NCBI GenBank assembly: GCA_049694275.1
Contig: JBAVQS010000339.1
Coordinates: 1 to 40,897 of the forward strand
DNA length: 40,897 nucleotides
Direction of reading: 5' to 3'
Source: JBAVQS01 sp049694275
GTDB taxonomy: Bacteria; Chloroflexota; Anaerolineae; UBA4142; SHND01
Of this stretch, positions 34,189 through 40,170 are shown in pieces. The translations under genes and the position numbers were made by a program. How positions within the stretch are numbered: position 1 is the stretch's first letter; each line of letters starts with the position of its first letter. The notes under the pieces were generated by a model. The model saw nothing but the letters and a program-made list of their open reading frames with translations, did no database searches and was not told the DNA's origin.

Positions 34189-34806
34189 TTACTGGGCGCA
34201 CCGCAACCCAACATTGTAGTAACGATAATCGGGACCGTTGCTGTAACGGTAGGCCGAACGCACGCTGCTCCGATCGTAGCCCCAGGACCCGCCACGCCGC
34301 ACACGATATTGCCCCGAAGTGGGACCTTGGGGGTTGTCGCGCGGCGAACTCGCGTAATAGTTCAGATCGGACCAGTCACTTACCCACTCCCAAACATTTC
34401 CCGCCATGTCCATCACGCCATACGGGCTGGCCCCGCCTGGATAACTCCCCACCACCGTCGTATCCCCTTTGCCGCCTTCAGACGAGTTGAGCAAACTCTT
34501 GTCAAAGGTGTTCCCCCACGGATAGATGCGCCCGTCCGTTCCGCGCGCCGCTTTCTCCCATTCGGCCTCGGCCGGCAACCGCTTGCATGCCCATTGACAG
34601 TAGGCGTTGGCATCATTCCACGAGACATAGACGACCGGATAGTTGTCGTACTGCGCATTGCCGTAATAGGAATTACGCGTGGGGGAGTAGATTGGGCTAG
34701 GCGGCTGGCATTTGCCCGCGTCCACACATTGCTTGTAAAGCGCGGGGATCACCACGAACGAGATCGAGGAATCGAACGAAAAGCGCGATGAGCTGCAACG
34801 CGCCAA
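34189..34806 (-). pseudogene. FGE-sulfatase/C-type-lectin-fold DGR-type target gene, 5'-truncated
   Basis: The frame encodes the C-terminal three quarters of an FGE-sulfatase (SUMF1-like) domain: YKQCVDAGKC, VSWNDANAYCQWACKRLPAE, EWEKAARGTDGRIYPWGNTF, GSYPGGASPYGVMDMAGNVW and a final RVRRGGSW...VGLRCAQ. It is closely similar to the C-terminus of the neighbouring CHAT-FGE protein. The N-terminal part of the FGE domain is missing: the first ~23 codons (a Ser/Phe-rich stretch from a weak TTG) are not FGE-like and seem to derive from other DNA. There is no promoter or Shine-Dalgarno site. The C-terminus looks like a DGR variable region but does not match the template in this window. It is most likely a remnant of a second target gene. 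Confidence 0.75.
34192..34306 (-). other. Candidate second variable repeat (VR2) of a diversity-generating retroelement
   Basis: The last ~38 codons of the truncated FGE gene encode RVRRGGSWGYDRSSVRSAYR followed by YSNGPDYRYYNVGLRCAQ. The pattern is that of DGR-diversified FGE/C-lectin tails: fixed GGS, VRS, PD and VGLR words between Tyr/Ser/Asp/Gly/Asn positions that derive easily from AAC/AAT codons. Its fixed codons (GTG CGT TCG GCC, GTT GGG TTG) differ from those of the template at 34978-35097 at non-adenine positions, so another template must have produced it. Confidence 0.55.
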
Positions 34807-34817
34807 GCGGCGAGGCT

Positions 34818-34851
34818 GTCCCGCCCCAGGGACGAACCCAGGGGGCGGGAC
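34818..34851. other. Strong hairpin downstream of the template repeat
   Basis: GTCCCGCCCC and GGGGCGGGAC form a perfect 10-bp stem, with GGG/CCC closing an ACGAA loop inside. In the sense of the template RNA (minus) it lies about 127 nt after the template and could be part of the structured spacer RNA. On the plus strand the stem is followed by TTTT and could also act as a weak terminator. Confidence 0.6.
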
Positions 34852-34977
34852 TTTTCGCTATTTGCCCGGTCCGGCCACGGACACCGGACGCGGCCAGGAA
34901 CCGGCCACGCCATTTTTCAGTCCTCGGCAGCGAACCCCGAACGGGCGCACTGCATTTCCGGCTTGCTGGAAAAACGT

Positions 34978-35097
34978 GAGACGACGCCACCCGGAACCCT
35001 TGATTGTTGTTCCTGTTGTCAAGGTTGTTCCTATTGCGATACACACAGCGGACGTTGTTCTGATTGTTGTTGAACGACCCGCCACGCACCACACGGG
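34978..35097 (-). other. DGR template repeat (TR), 120 bp, adenine-rich
   Basis: This non-coding copy of the CHAT-FGE C-terminus reads, if translated, as VVRGGSFNNNQNNVRCVYR followed by NRNNLDNRNNNQGFRVASS: the Asn (AAC/AAT) codon run typical of DGR templates. It has the same length as the variable repeat at 35303-35422. Hand alignment finds 17 differences, all at the template's ~31 adenines (A to G, T or C), and none at the other 89 positions. Identity starts at CCCGTGTGG and ends at GTCGTCTC on the minus strand. The last ~27 bp (CAAGGGTTCCGGGTGGCGTC onward) are unchanged and would act as the initiation-of-mutagenic-homing region. No ATG-led gene includes it. Confidence 0.93.
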
Positions 35098-35177
35098 TGC
35101 AGTCATTGACCGGCCCCCGCAGCGGCGGCCTTGCGGCCGCAATCTGCCTGATTGGTAAACTGCCTCCTGACAATCCC

Positions 35178-35186
35178 ATTATACCA
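35178..35186 (-). promoter_or_regulatory. Extended -10 promoter TGGTATAAT directing the template RNA
   Basis: On the minus strand TGG precedes TATAAT (35178-35183), about 80 bp upstream of the template repeat and downstream of the CHAT-FGE stop. Transcription from here would cover the template and its 3' spacer. No protein frame starts here, so the product is probably the DGR RNA. Confidence 0.6.
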
Positions 35187-35214
35187 CAAACTGCACGGCT
35201 ATTCATCCCAGCGA

Positions 35215-35244
35215 CCAGAGAAGGGGGCTTGCCCCCTTCTCTGG
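35215..35244. terminator. Perfect 13-bp hairpin after the CHAT-FGE gene
   Basis: CCAGAGAAGGGGG and CCCCCTTCTCTGG form a perfect 13-bp stem with a 4-nt loop (CTTG on plus, CAAG on minus). It lies 45 bp after the CHAT-FGE stop and 59 bp beyond the variable repeat, next to several TCCAGAG direct repeats (35258-35296). There is no T run, so it may be a weak terminator. It could alternatively be the hairpin/cruciform that known DGRs need downstream of the variable repeat. Confidence 0.6.
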
Positions 35245-35288
35245 ACTCTTCCCCCTTCCAGAGCCCCAGAGTCCAGAGGGTCCAGAGT

Positions 35289-37427
35289 TCAGAGTCGGAT
35301 GGGAGACGACGCCACCCGGAACCCTTGATAGTTGGACCTGCGGACAAGGTAGAACCAAATGCGATACACACAGCGGACGCTGCCCTGATCGCTGCTGAAC
35401 GACCCGCCACGCACCACACGGGAAGAACCGGACGGCGGACCTTTGGGATTATCGCGCGGCGAACTCGTGTAATAGTTCGCAGCGTACCAATCCGCAACCC
35501 ACTCCCAGACATTCCCTGCCATATCCAGCGCGCCATAAGGACTCGCGCCGCCCGGATAGCTGCCCACCGCCGTCGTATCCCCTTTTCCACCATCATTCGA
35601 GTTCAGCAAGTTCTTGTCGAAAGTATTACCCCAAGGATAGATGCGTCCATCCGTCCCGCGCGCTGCCTTTTCCCACTCCGCCTCGGTTGGCAAACGCACC
35701 GCGCGTCCAGTCACCTTGCTCGCCCATTCGCAGAATGCAACCGCGTCCGCCCAACTCACCTGCGTCACGGGATGATTCGCTTTTTGCTGCGCCTCACTCC
35801 CCGGCCCGCGCGGGTGCTGCCAGTTCGCGCCCTTTATTTCCTTCCACCCGGTCGTCCACACCCAGCCGCTTCCCTTCGCTTCTGCCGTCGTTTTGTGTCC
35901 AGTCGCCTGTACAAACACAGCGAACTGGGCAACCGTCACCGAGTATTTACCGATGAGAAATTCATCCAAATAGACCTTGTGCTGCGGCTTTTCATCCTTC
36001 TCCTGGGATTCCGTATCGCTGCTCCCCATCAGAAATTCGCCCGCCGGCACGCGCACAAGTTCGAGCGTAACGCCGGGTGCAAGGTCCAGCGTGAGATGCT
36101 TTGCCTCTTTCTCGCGCCTCACGAGGAGTTGCTGCGCGATGATCTCTTCTTTTCGCCGTGCCTGCTCTTCGGCCTCGCGTTTGGCGCGCGCTTCCTCTGC
36201 CTTCCGCTGCGTTTCCGCCTCCATTTGGCGTTTAGCTTCCGCGTCTTGTTGCGCCTTCAGTTCCGCTTTCCGCTTGGCCTCTGCCGCCGCGTCCCCTGTC
36301 CCCTGCGGCCTGTGACCTGCAACTTGTGTCACGTCAAAGATGCTGCCATCCGGTGCGCGCAGATAGAGCACCGGCGTGCCCCATTCCAGTTCATTCCCAT
36401 CGGCAAAGATTGTCTTGCGCGCTTCGGCCAGCGCGCCATCCACCGGATAGCCCTGTACCAGCGCGCTGTAGAATTCCTGCGAAAAAGTGATCGCCGCCTG
36501 ATCCGTAATCTCGAACTGCATGGCGATCACCGCCGGGATGCCCTGCTGCACGAGGCTCGGGGCGGCTCCCGCAAACGGGTCGGCCCGCGCCGTGCGCGCC
36601 CCCTCACACGCATTCAGCACGACGAGGCGCAGCGAGCGATGATCGTGCAGCATCGTTCCGAGATACTGCGCGCTCACCAACCGCCCCTTGTTTCCCGCGT
36701 CCTGCAGGAGGAGCATCCCATCCTGATTGCGCTCATCAAAAACGCCGTGCCCGACGAAATGCAAAACGTGAAACTCGTCCCGTCGCAGACGTCGCGTGAG
36801 GGCGACGAGCGAAGCCTCCTCCAACCGCGTGAGGGTGACCAAACCCTGCGCCAGCACTCCCTTGAGCGATTCGTTCAAGCGCGCGAACTCACCCTCCACA
36901 TCCAGTGGTGGATAATCGTTCGGGCTGGAGATCATCACCAGGATGCGAAGGGGCAGTTGAATCGTGAGCGGGCGAATACGCTCGGGCAGATCAAGATAAC
37001 GCACGAGCGGCGTCTGAACGGAGAGCGAGAGAAAACGGTTGCGGGAGGCATCATAGAGATACTCCCAGGGGAGGTCGGTCAGGTCCGGGGCATTAGTCAG
37101 GCGCAGGCGGACCCGCAGCCCATTTCCCTGCTGCTCGGCGGCATACTGGCTGGTCGCCAGGCAGCTCTTGAGGTCGCCGCTGAACACGGCGTTAAAGAGC
37201 TTGCCGCCAAAGGTCTTGGCCGCCCGCATCTCGTCCGTTTCGACGCGCCGAGAAGAGCGCCGCCGGCCGCCGAGGCGCAGCAGGAGGCTGTCCAATTCAT
37301 ATTCGGCAAAGGGCAGCACGAAATCAGCGTTCGCCTGGCCCGCTGGCGAGTTCGTGATAGCCGCGTGATACCCGGTTGCCGTTCGCCCAATTTCGAGGTC
37401 GAGATCAATATAGTCCAGCGCGGGCAT
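35289..37427 (-). CDS. CHAT caspase-like protease fused to a DGR-diversified FGE-sulfatase/C-type-lectin domain
   Basis: The 712-residue protein has three parts. The N-terminal half (about 150-360) is a CHAT peptidase of the caspase clan, with catalytic His227 in FHVLHFVGHG and Cys274 in LVVLNACEGA; the pre-domain (1-150) has TDLPWEYLYD, typical of bacterial CHAT proteins. Residues about 378-445 are an Ala/Glu/Lys/Arg-rich coiled coil. The FGE-sulfatase domain (about 446-712) has VRVPAGEFLMGS, EWEKAARGTDGRIYPWGN and MAGNVWEWVADW. Residues 669-709 are encoded by a variable repeat in which thirteen codons differ from the template. The likely role is a sensor whose lectin-fold tip is rewritten and whose protease responds to ligand; this is inference. 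Residues about 366-378 come from a dispersed repeat. Its promoter is shared back to back with rpsT. Confidence 0.93.
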   Translation of the reverse strand: MPALDYIDLDLEIGRTATGYHAAITNSPAGQANADFVLPFAEYELDSLLLRLGGRRRSSRRVETDEMRAAKTFGGKLFNAVFSGDLKSCLATSQYAAEQQGNGLRVRLRLTNAPDLTDLPWEYLYDASRNRFLSLSVQTPLVRYLDLPERIRPLTIQLPLRILVMISSPNDYPPLDVEGEFARLNESLKGVLAQGLVTLTRLEEASLVALTRRLRRDEFHVLHFVGHGVFDERNQDGMLLLQDAGNKGRLVSAQYLGTMLHDHRSLRLVVLNACEGARTARADPFAGAAPSLVQQGIPAVIAMQFEITDQAAITFSQEFYSALVQGYPVDGALAEARKTIFADGNELEWGTPVLYLRAPDGSIFDVTQVAGHRPQGTGDAAAEAKRKAELKAQQDAEAKRQMEAETQRKAEEARAKREAEEQARRKEEIIAQQLLVRREKEAKHLTLDLAPGVTLELVRVPAGEFLMGSSDTESQEKDEKPQHKVYLDEFLIGKYSVTVAQFAVFVQATGHKTTAEAKGSGWVWTTGWKEIKGANWQHPRGPGSEAQQKANHPVTQVSWADAVAFCEWASKVTGRAVRLPTEAEWEKAARGTDGRIYPWGNTFDKNLLNSNDGGKGDTTAVGSYPGGASPYGALDMAGNVWEWVADWYAANYYTSSPRDNPKGPPSGSSRVVRGGSFSSDQGSVRCVYRIWFYLVRRSNYQGFRVASSPIRL
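35303..35422 (-). other. DGR variable repeat (VR1) in the CHAT-FGE gene
   Basis: This 120-bp segment matches the template at 34978-35097 except at 17 template adenines. The altered codons are 678, 679, 680, 682, 683, 690, 691, 692, 693, 695, 696, 698 and 700, turning Asn/Arg/Asp into Ser, Ser, Asp, Gly, Ser, Ile, Trp, Phe, Tyr, Val, Arg, Ser and Tyr. Fixed words VRGGSF, VRCVYR and QGFRVASS form the scaffold. These positions correspond to the ligand-facing surface of C-lectin-fold DGR proteins. Confidence 0.93.
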
Positions 37428-37480
37428 AGTTCCACCGATTGATGCAAAGAATGAGAGACCGTGCGCAAGAAGAGGCCATC

Positions 37481-37532
37481 ATTTTACCGCCAGGCAGTCC
37501 GTTTTGCAAAATCCCCCCGTTTCAGGTAAAAT
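37481..37532. promoter_or_regulatory. Divergent promoters sharing one palindromic -35 hexamer
   Basis: TTGCAA at 37504-37509 is its own reverse complement. On the plus strand it is followed by 17 bp and TAAAAT (37527-37532), pointing to rpsT. On the minus strand it is followed by 17 bp and TAAAAT (37481-37486), pointing to the CHAT-FGE gene. The two promoters are thus identical in both boxes and spacing, and cannot both be occupied at once. A CAGGTAAAATACCTG palindrome overlaps the rpsT -10. Confidence 0.75.
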
Positions 37533-37567
37533 ACCTGTCGCACTTGTTCAACCTAAATTGGAAATGG

Positions 37568-37596
37568 GTAGGGGCGAGCCGCCGGTTCGCCCCTAC
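37568..37596. repeat. Dispersed palindromic repeat in the rpsT leader
   Basis: GTAGGGGCGA (37568-37577) and TCGCCCCTAC (37587-37596) are perfect 10-bp inverted arms around a short GC-rich loop. They are related to the repeats at 4923, 29077 and 37921. The element lies between the promoter and the rpsT start and would form a hairpin in the leader. Confidence 0.8.
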
Positions 37597-37644
37597 AACA
37601 ACCTATTGTATGATGATCGGTAACCGACCCCATCGGAGGAAAAG

Positions 37645-37914
37645 TTGGCTAATACGAAATCGGCTCTGAAAGAGATTCGCAAAACAGCGCGCCGCCGCGT
37701 GCGCAACCGGCTGGTCCGCGCCTCGACCCGCACCGCCGTCAAGCGCGCCGTCCGCACGATCGAAACGGGCAAGGGAGATAGCGCCCAAGAGGTCCAGACC
37801 GCGTTCAGCGCACTGGATAAGGCTGCGTCCAAGGGCGTCATTCACAAGAACGCCGCCGCCCGCCGCAAGGCACGCCTGACCAAGAAACTCAAGGCCAAGA
37901 CCCCCAAAGCCTAA
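37645..37914 (+). CDS. rpsT: 30S ribosomal protein S20
   Basis: Primary binding protein of the small ribosomal subunit, contacting 16S rRNA. The 89-residue basic helical protein reads MANTKSALKEIRKTARRRVR at the N-terminus and ends ARLTKKLKAKTPKA, with the conserved IHKNAAARRKARL near the C-terminus. The start is TTG, 7 nt after GGAGG; a non-ATG start is known for rpsT elsewhere (UUG in E. coli), where it takes part in self-regulation. It is a single-gene unit with a shared divergent promoter and a strong terminator. Confidence 0.97.
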   Translation: MANTKSALKEIRKTARRRVRNRLVRASTRTAVKRAVRTIETGKGDSAQEVQTAFSALDKAASKGVIHKNAAARRKARLTKKLKAKTPKA

Positions 37915-37918
37915 CCCT

Positions 37919-38040
37919 TTGTAGGGCGAACCGGCCTCATGGTAGGGGCGAGACGGCAGTTCGCCCAACGCAGGCAAGCCACCGGTTTACCCCTACATTG
38001 GATTGGCGGTTGTGGGCAAGCCGCCAGCTCGCCTGGAATT
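37919..38040. repeat. Cluster of dispersed palindromic repeats after rpsT
   Basis: It contains GTAGGGCGAACCGG, GGTAGGGGCGAGACGGCAGT, TTCGCCCAACGC and TTTACCCCTAC words, mixed direct and inverted. These are further copies of the TAGGGGCGA family. No gene is present. Confidence 0.65.
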
Positions 38041-38060
38041 GGCGACTTGCCTTACCCCAA

Positions 38061-38126
38061 GAAACAAGGATTCGGAGAGCAGGTTACCCGTTAACCCATT
38101 CTCCGAATCCCTGTTTCTGTTTTTTT
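38061..38126 (+). terminator. Rho-independent terminator downstream of rpsT
   Basis: GAAACA, one mismatch, then GGATTCGGAGA (38061-38078) pair with TCTCCGAATCC and TGTTTC (38100-38117). The loop can form an inner GGTTA/TAACC stem. A run of seven T follows at 38120-38126. Confidence 0.88.
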
Positions 38127-38189
38127 CCGCTTTTCCCCCACCCCTCGCGCTCTCCTTCCTTAAAATTCGCGCACACGCCCCACACCCCC

Positions 38190-38237
38190 TTGACATAGAA
38201 CAGAAGTTCGCATATACTAATACTCGAACAAAGGTTC
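38190..38237 (+). promoter_or_regulatory. lexA promoter with two SOS (LexA) boxes
   Basis: -35 TTGACA (38190-38195), 17 bp, -10 TATACT (38213-38218): close to consensus. Box 1, GAACAGAAGTTC (38198-38209), lies entirely in the spacer. Box 2, GAACAAAGGTTC (38226-38237), covers the start point. Both have the GAAC-N4-GTTC form used by LexA of Firmicutes and Chloroflexota, so the gene is almost certainly controlled by LexA. Confidence 0.88.
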
Positions 38238-38298
38238 TAAATAACCCCAAATGGTCTGAGTCATTCACCCAAAATCCGAATGGAAAGGAGAACTTTTC

Positions 38299-38940
38299 AT
38301 GACTCAGTTGGACGAACACGGCGCGCGGATTATTGCCTTTATCGAGCACTATCTGGCTCAACATCACCACTCACCCAGCTATCGCGAAATCGGCGCCGCC
38401 GTCGGCATTGCCTCCAAAGATCACGTCTCGCGCGATCTGGAACAATTGGAGCAACAAGGTTATCTGAGGCGAACACCGCGTGTAGGTCGGAGTATTGTGT
38501 TGCTAAGAAATGCCAGAGGCCGCCGGGGCTATGTCGCACATGCCATTCCCCTCCCGATCGCCGGCGTCATCAAAACCCGCCAGCCGATTACCGCCCCCAC
38601 TCCACAGACTCCACCGATCGATTGGGCGACGGTCGGCCGCGAGTTGATTGACGACGAGGGCGATGTCGTCGTCCTGCGCGTCGACGGCGATACGATGATC
38701 GACGCGCTCGTTCACGATGGCGATCTCGTGGTCATCAAGCCCCAACGGATCGCCCGGAGCGGCGAAATGATCGCCGTCTGGGTCAAGCCTATCCAGCGAC
38801 TCTGCCTGAAATATTACTATCCCGAGAACGGCCACATTCGCCTGCAGCCGGCCAACCCCGAGCTGCAAGCCATGCACGTTCATCCGTCGGAAATCGAGAT
38901 TCAAGGCCAGGTCCTTGCCGTCATGCGTAAGGCGATGTGA
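38299..38940 (+). CDS. lexA: LexA-family SOS repressor with altered catalytic residue
   Basis: The 213-residue protein has an N-terminal LexA winged helix (about 1-70, SPSYREIGAAVGIASKDHVS then RDLEQLEQQGYLRR) and a C-terminal S24 peptidase-like domain (about 80-213). In E. coli LexA, Ser119 and Lys156 cut the Ala84-Gly85 bond. Here the nucleophile motif reads GDTMID, so Ser is replaced by Thr132 (ACG codon); the Lys is kept (Lys171 in CLKYYY). The expected cleavage dipeptide aligns with Thr93-Arg94 (IPLPIAGVIKTRQP), although an Ala88-Gly89 pair lies five residues earlier. Self-cleavage may be slow, shifted or absent. AAAGGAG lies 9 nt before the ATG. The two SOS boxes upstream imply autoregulation. 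Confidence 0.9.
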   Translation: MTQLDEHGARIIAFIEHYLAQHHHSPSYREIGAAVGIASKDHVSRDLEQLEQQGYLRRTPRVGRSIVLLRNARGRRGYVAHAIPLPIAGVIKTRQPITAPTPQTPPIDWATVGRELIDDEGDVVVLRVDGDTMIDALVHDGDLVVIKPQRIARSGEMIAVWVKPIQRLCLKYYYPENGHIRLQPANPELQAMHVHPSEIEIQGQVLAVMRKAM

Positions 38941-39009
38941 CGGTCACAGGCCGCAAGACACAGGTCTCAGGCGCCAAATCACACGCGACAGGCATCCGGT
39001 ACGGATCGC
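38941..39009. repeat. Degenerate CAGGTCTCAGG/CACAGGCCGCAAG repeat after lexA
   Basis: This short gap holds degenerate copies of the ACCTGTGRCCTG-type words also seen at 17277, 30750 and 36300, here in the opposite orientation. No terminator separates lexA from the next gene. Confidence 0.5.
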
Positions 39010-40167
39010 ATGCGATCGGTGACCGGTGACATGATTGATATGAATGAAGGGTTGAAACCGTGCCCGCACCGGCGGGTCGACGACAGCGGCCGCATCCTCT
39101 GCGGCTGGATCAAGAACGGGGACAATCAGGTATCCGTCAATCTCTGTCGCGCCTGTGCAGTGCCCCAGATCAACTGTCAACACCTCCGGGCATCCCTTCA
39201 GAAAACCACGCCGACTCCGATTACGGTGCGCTATGCGACCGGCCGGGTCGAAGTATGGAACGACGAAGCGCCAAGCATCGATTTCAAGCAGGCGGCCTGC
39301 TCCGCCAAAACCATGCCGATCCAGTCTGCGCGGGATTGCTCGGGCTGTCCCCTGCGCATGCCGAATGTGATTCCGCAGACAGCCATTCAGGTCGCGCGGC
39401 AGAACCGGCCGGCCGCTTCTTTAGATGCTGCCGTTGCCAGCAGGCCTAATCCACCGGCGGCTATTCCCACTGTCGCCGCCCCTCCTTCCGCCGTCGTTGC
39501 AAAGAAGCAACCGGCGGCGGAAGCGAGAATGGCACGTGAGCAGCCGGCCGTCATCGCCGAGGAGAGGTCAGCCAGGCACCAGATGGATCCGGCGGCACGA
39601 ACAGCAATCGTCCAGCCACAAGCGTCCGCCCAGCCCATGCCTGCGCCGCAACCCCGGATGACACCGGCCGCTCAGCCCGCCGTCGATTCTGGAGCCGCGC
39701 AAGAACTGATTGAGCGAGCCAGAAAGATGGCCGCCCAACAGGCGCCAGCGCGGCGCGTGGCCGAACAAGCGGTTGCCGCTCCGCAACCGCTTCCGGCGGC
39801 AAAAAGAGCAACCGCACAAAAGGCCGAGCCGACCCCTCAGCCGATGGATACCGGCGCGGCGCAAGAGCTGATCGCCCGGGCCCAAAAGATGGCGGCGCAG
39901 AAAGAACAGGCGCGGCGCGCCATACAGGATCGGCAGGAAACAGAGCAAACCGCGACCGCGCAAGCGACCAACGCCGGTGGCCCGAAAAAGAGCAAGATCA
40001 TCCTCTTGCAGCAGTGGCTGGCCGATCAGGTGGTAAAACGTGGGGCGGCGGAACCGACCGTGCCCCAGCCCGAGGAAGAGGGCGTGCAAGATATTGTCTA
40101 TGCCCCGATCGCACCAACCTATGCCGAGGAGCCCGGCCTCGAACGATGCGTCGGCTGGACGGATTAG
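39010..40167 (+). CDS. Cys-rich N-domain protein with Ala/Gln/Pro-rich tail and tandem helical repeat (unknown function)
   Basis: I do not recognise this family. The 385-residue protein has an N-terminal region (about 15-125) with many cysteines: PCPHRR, ILCGW, LCRACAVPQINCQH, QAACSAK, RDCSGCPLRMP, which suggest one or two metal sites. The rest is low complexity, rich in Ala, Pro and Gln. It contains a duplicated helical motif, GAAQELIERARKMAAQQAPA and later GAAQELIARAQKMAAQKEQA (about residues 237 and 280). In-frame ATGs at 39031 and 39040 are alternative starts; none has a convincing Shine-Dalgarno site. It ends 3 bp before the FtsK-like gene and probably works with it. Confidence 0.6.
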   Translation: MRSVTGDMIDMNEGLKPCPHRRVDDSGRILCGWIKNGDNQVSVNLCRACAVPQINCQHLRASLQKTTPTPITVRYATGRVEVWNDEAPSIDFKQAACSAKTMPIQSARDCSGCPLRMPNVIPQTAIQVARQNRPAASLDAAVASRPNPPAAIPTVAAPPSAVVAKKQPAAEARMAREQPAVIAEERSARHQMDPAARTAIVQPQASAQPMPAPQPRMTPAAQPAVDSGAAQELIERARKMAAQQAPARRVAEQAVAAPQPLPAAKRATAQKAEPTPQPMDTGAAQELIARAQKMAAQKEQARRAIQDRQETEQTATAQATNAGGPKKSKIILLQQWLADQVVKRGAAEPTVPQPEEEGVQDIVYAPIAPTYAEEPGLERCVGWTD

Positions 40168-40170
40168 ATT

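Noticed and set aside
33995..34219. 74-codon plus-strand frame in the MITE-like element
   Set aside because: No ribosome-binding site, no recognisable motif, and its ends are the terminal repeat and the end of another gene.
34192..34306. The tail of the truncated FGE gene as a product of the template at 34978-35097
   Set aside because: The fixed codons differ at many non-adenine positions, so this template cannot be its source.
34740..34860. Plus-strand stretch that would encode a Glu/Lys/Arg-rich coiled-coil peptide (ITTNEIEESNEKRDEL)
   Set aside because: It is bounded by a stop and has no start or ribosome-binding site. It only shows that this DNA is unlike the FGE sequence next to it.
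34697..35596. Long minus-strand frame of 299 codons across the template repeat and the CHAT-FGE 3' end
   Set aside because: Its first part is an out-of-frame shadow of the CHAT-FGE gene and the rest reads through the template and spacer. The template is better explained as a non-coding DGR element.
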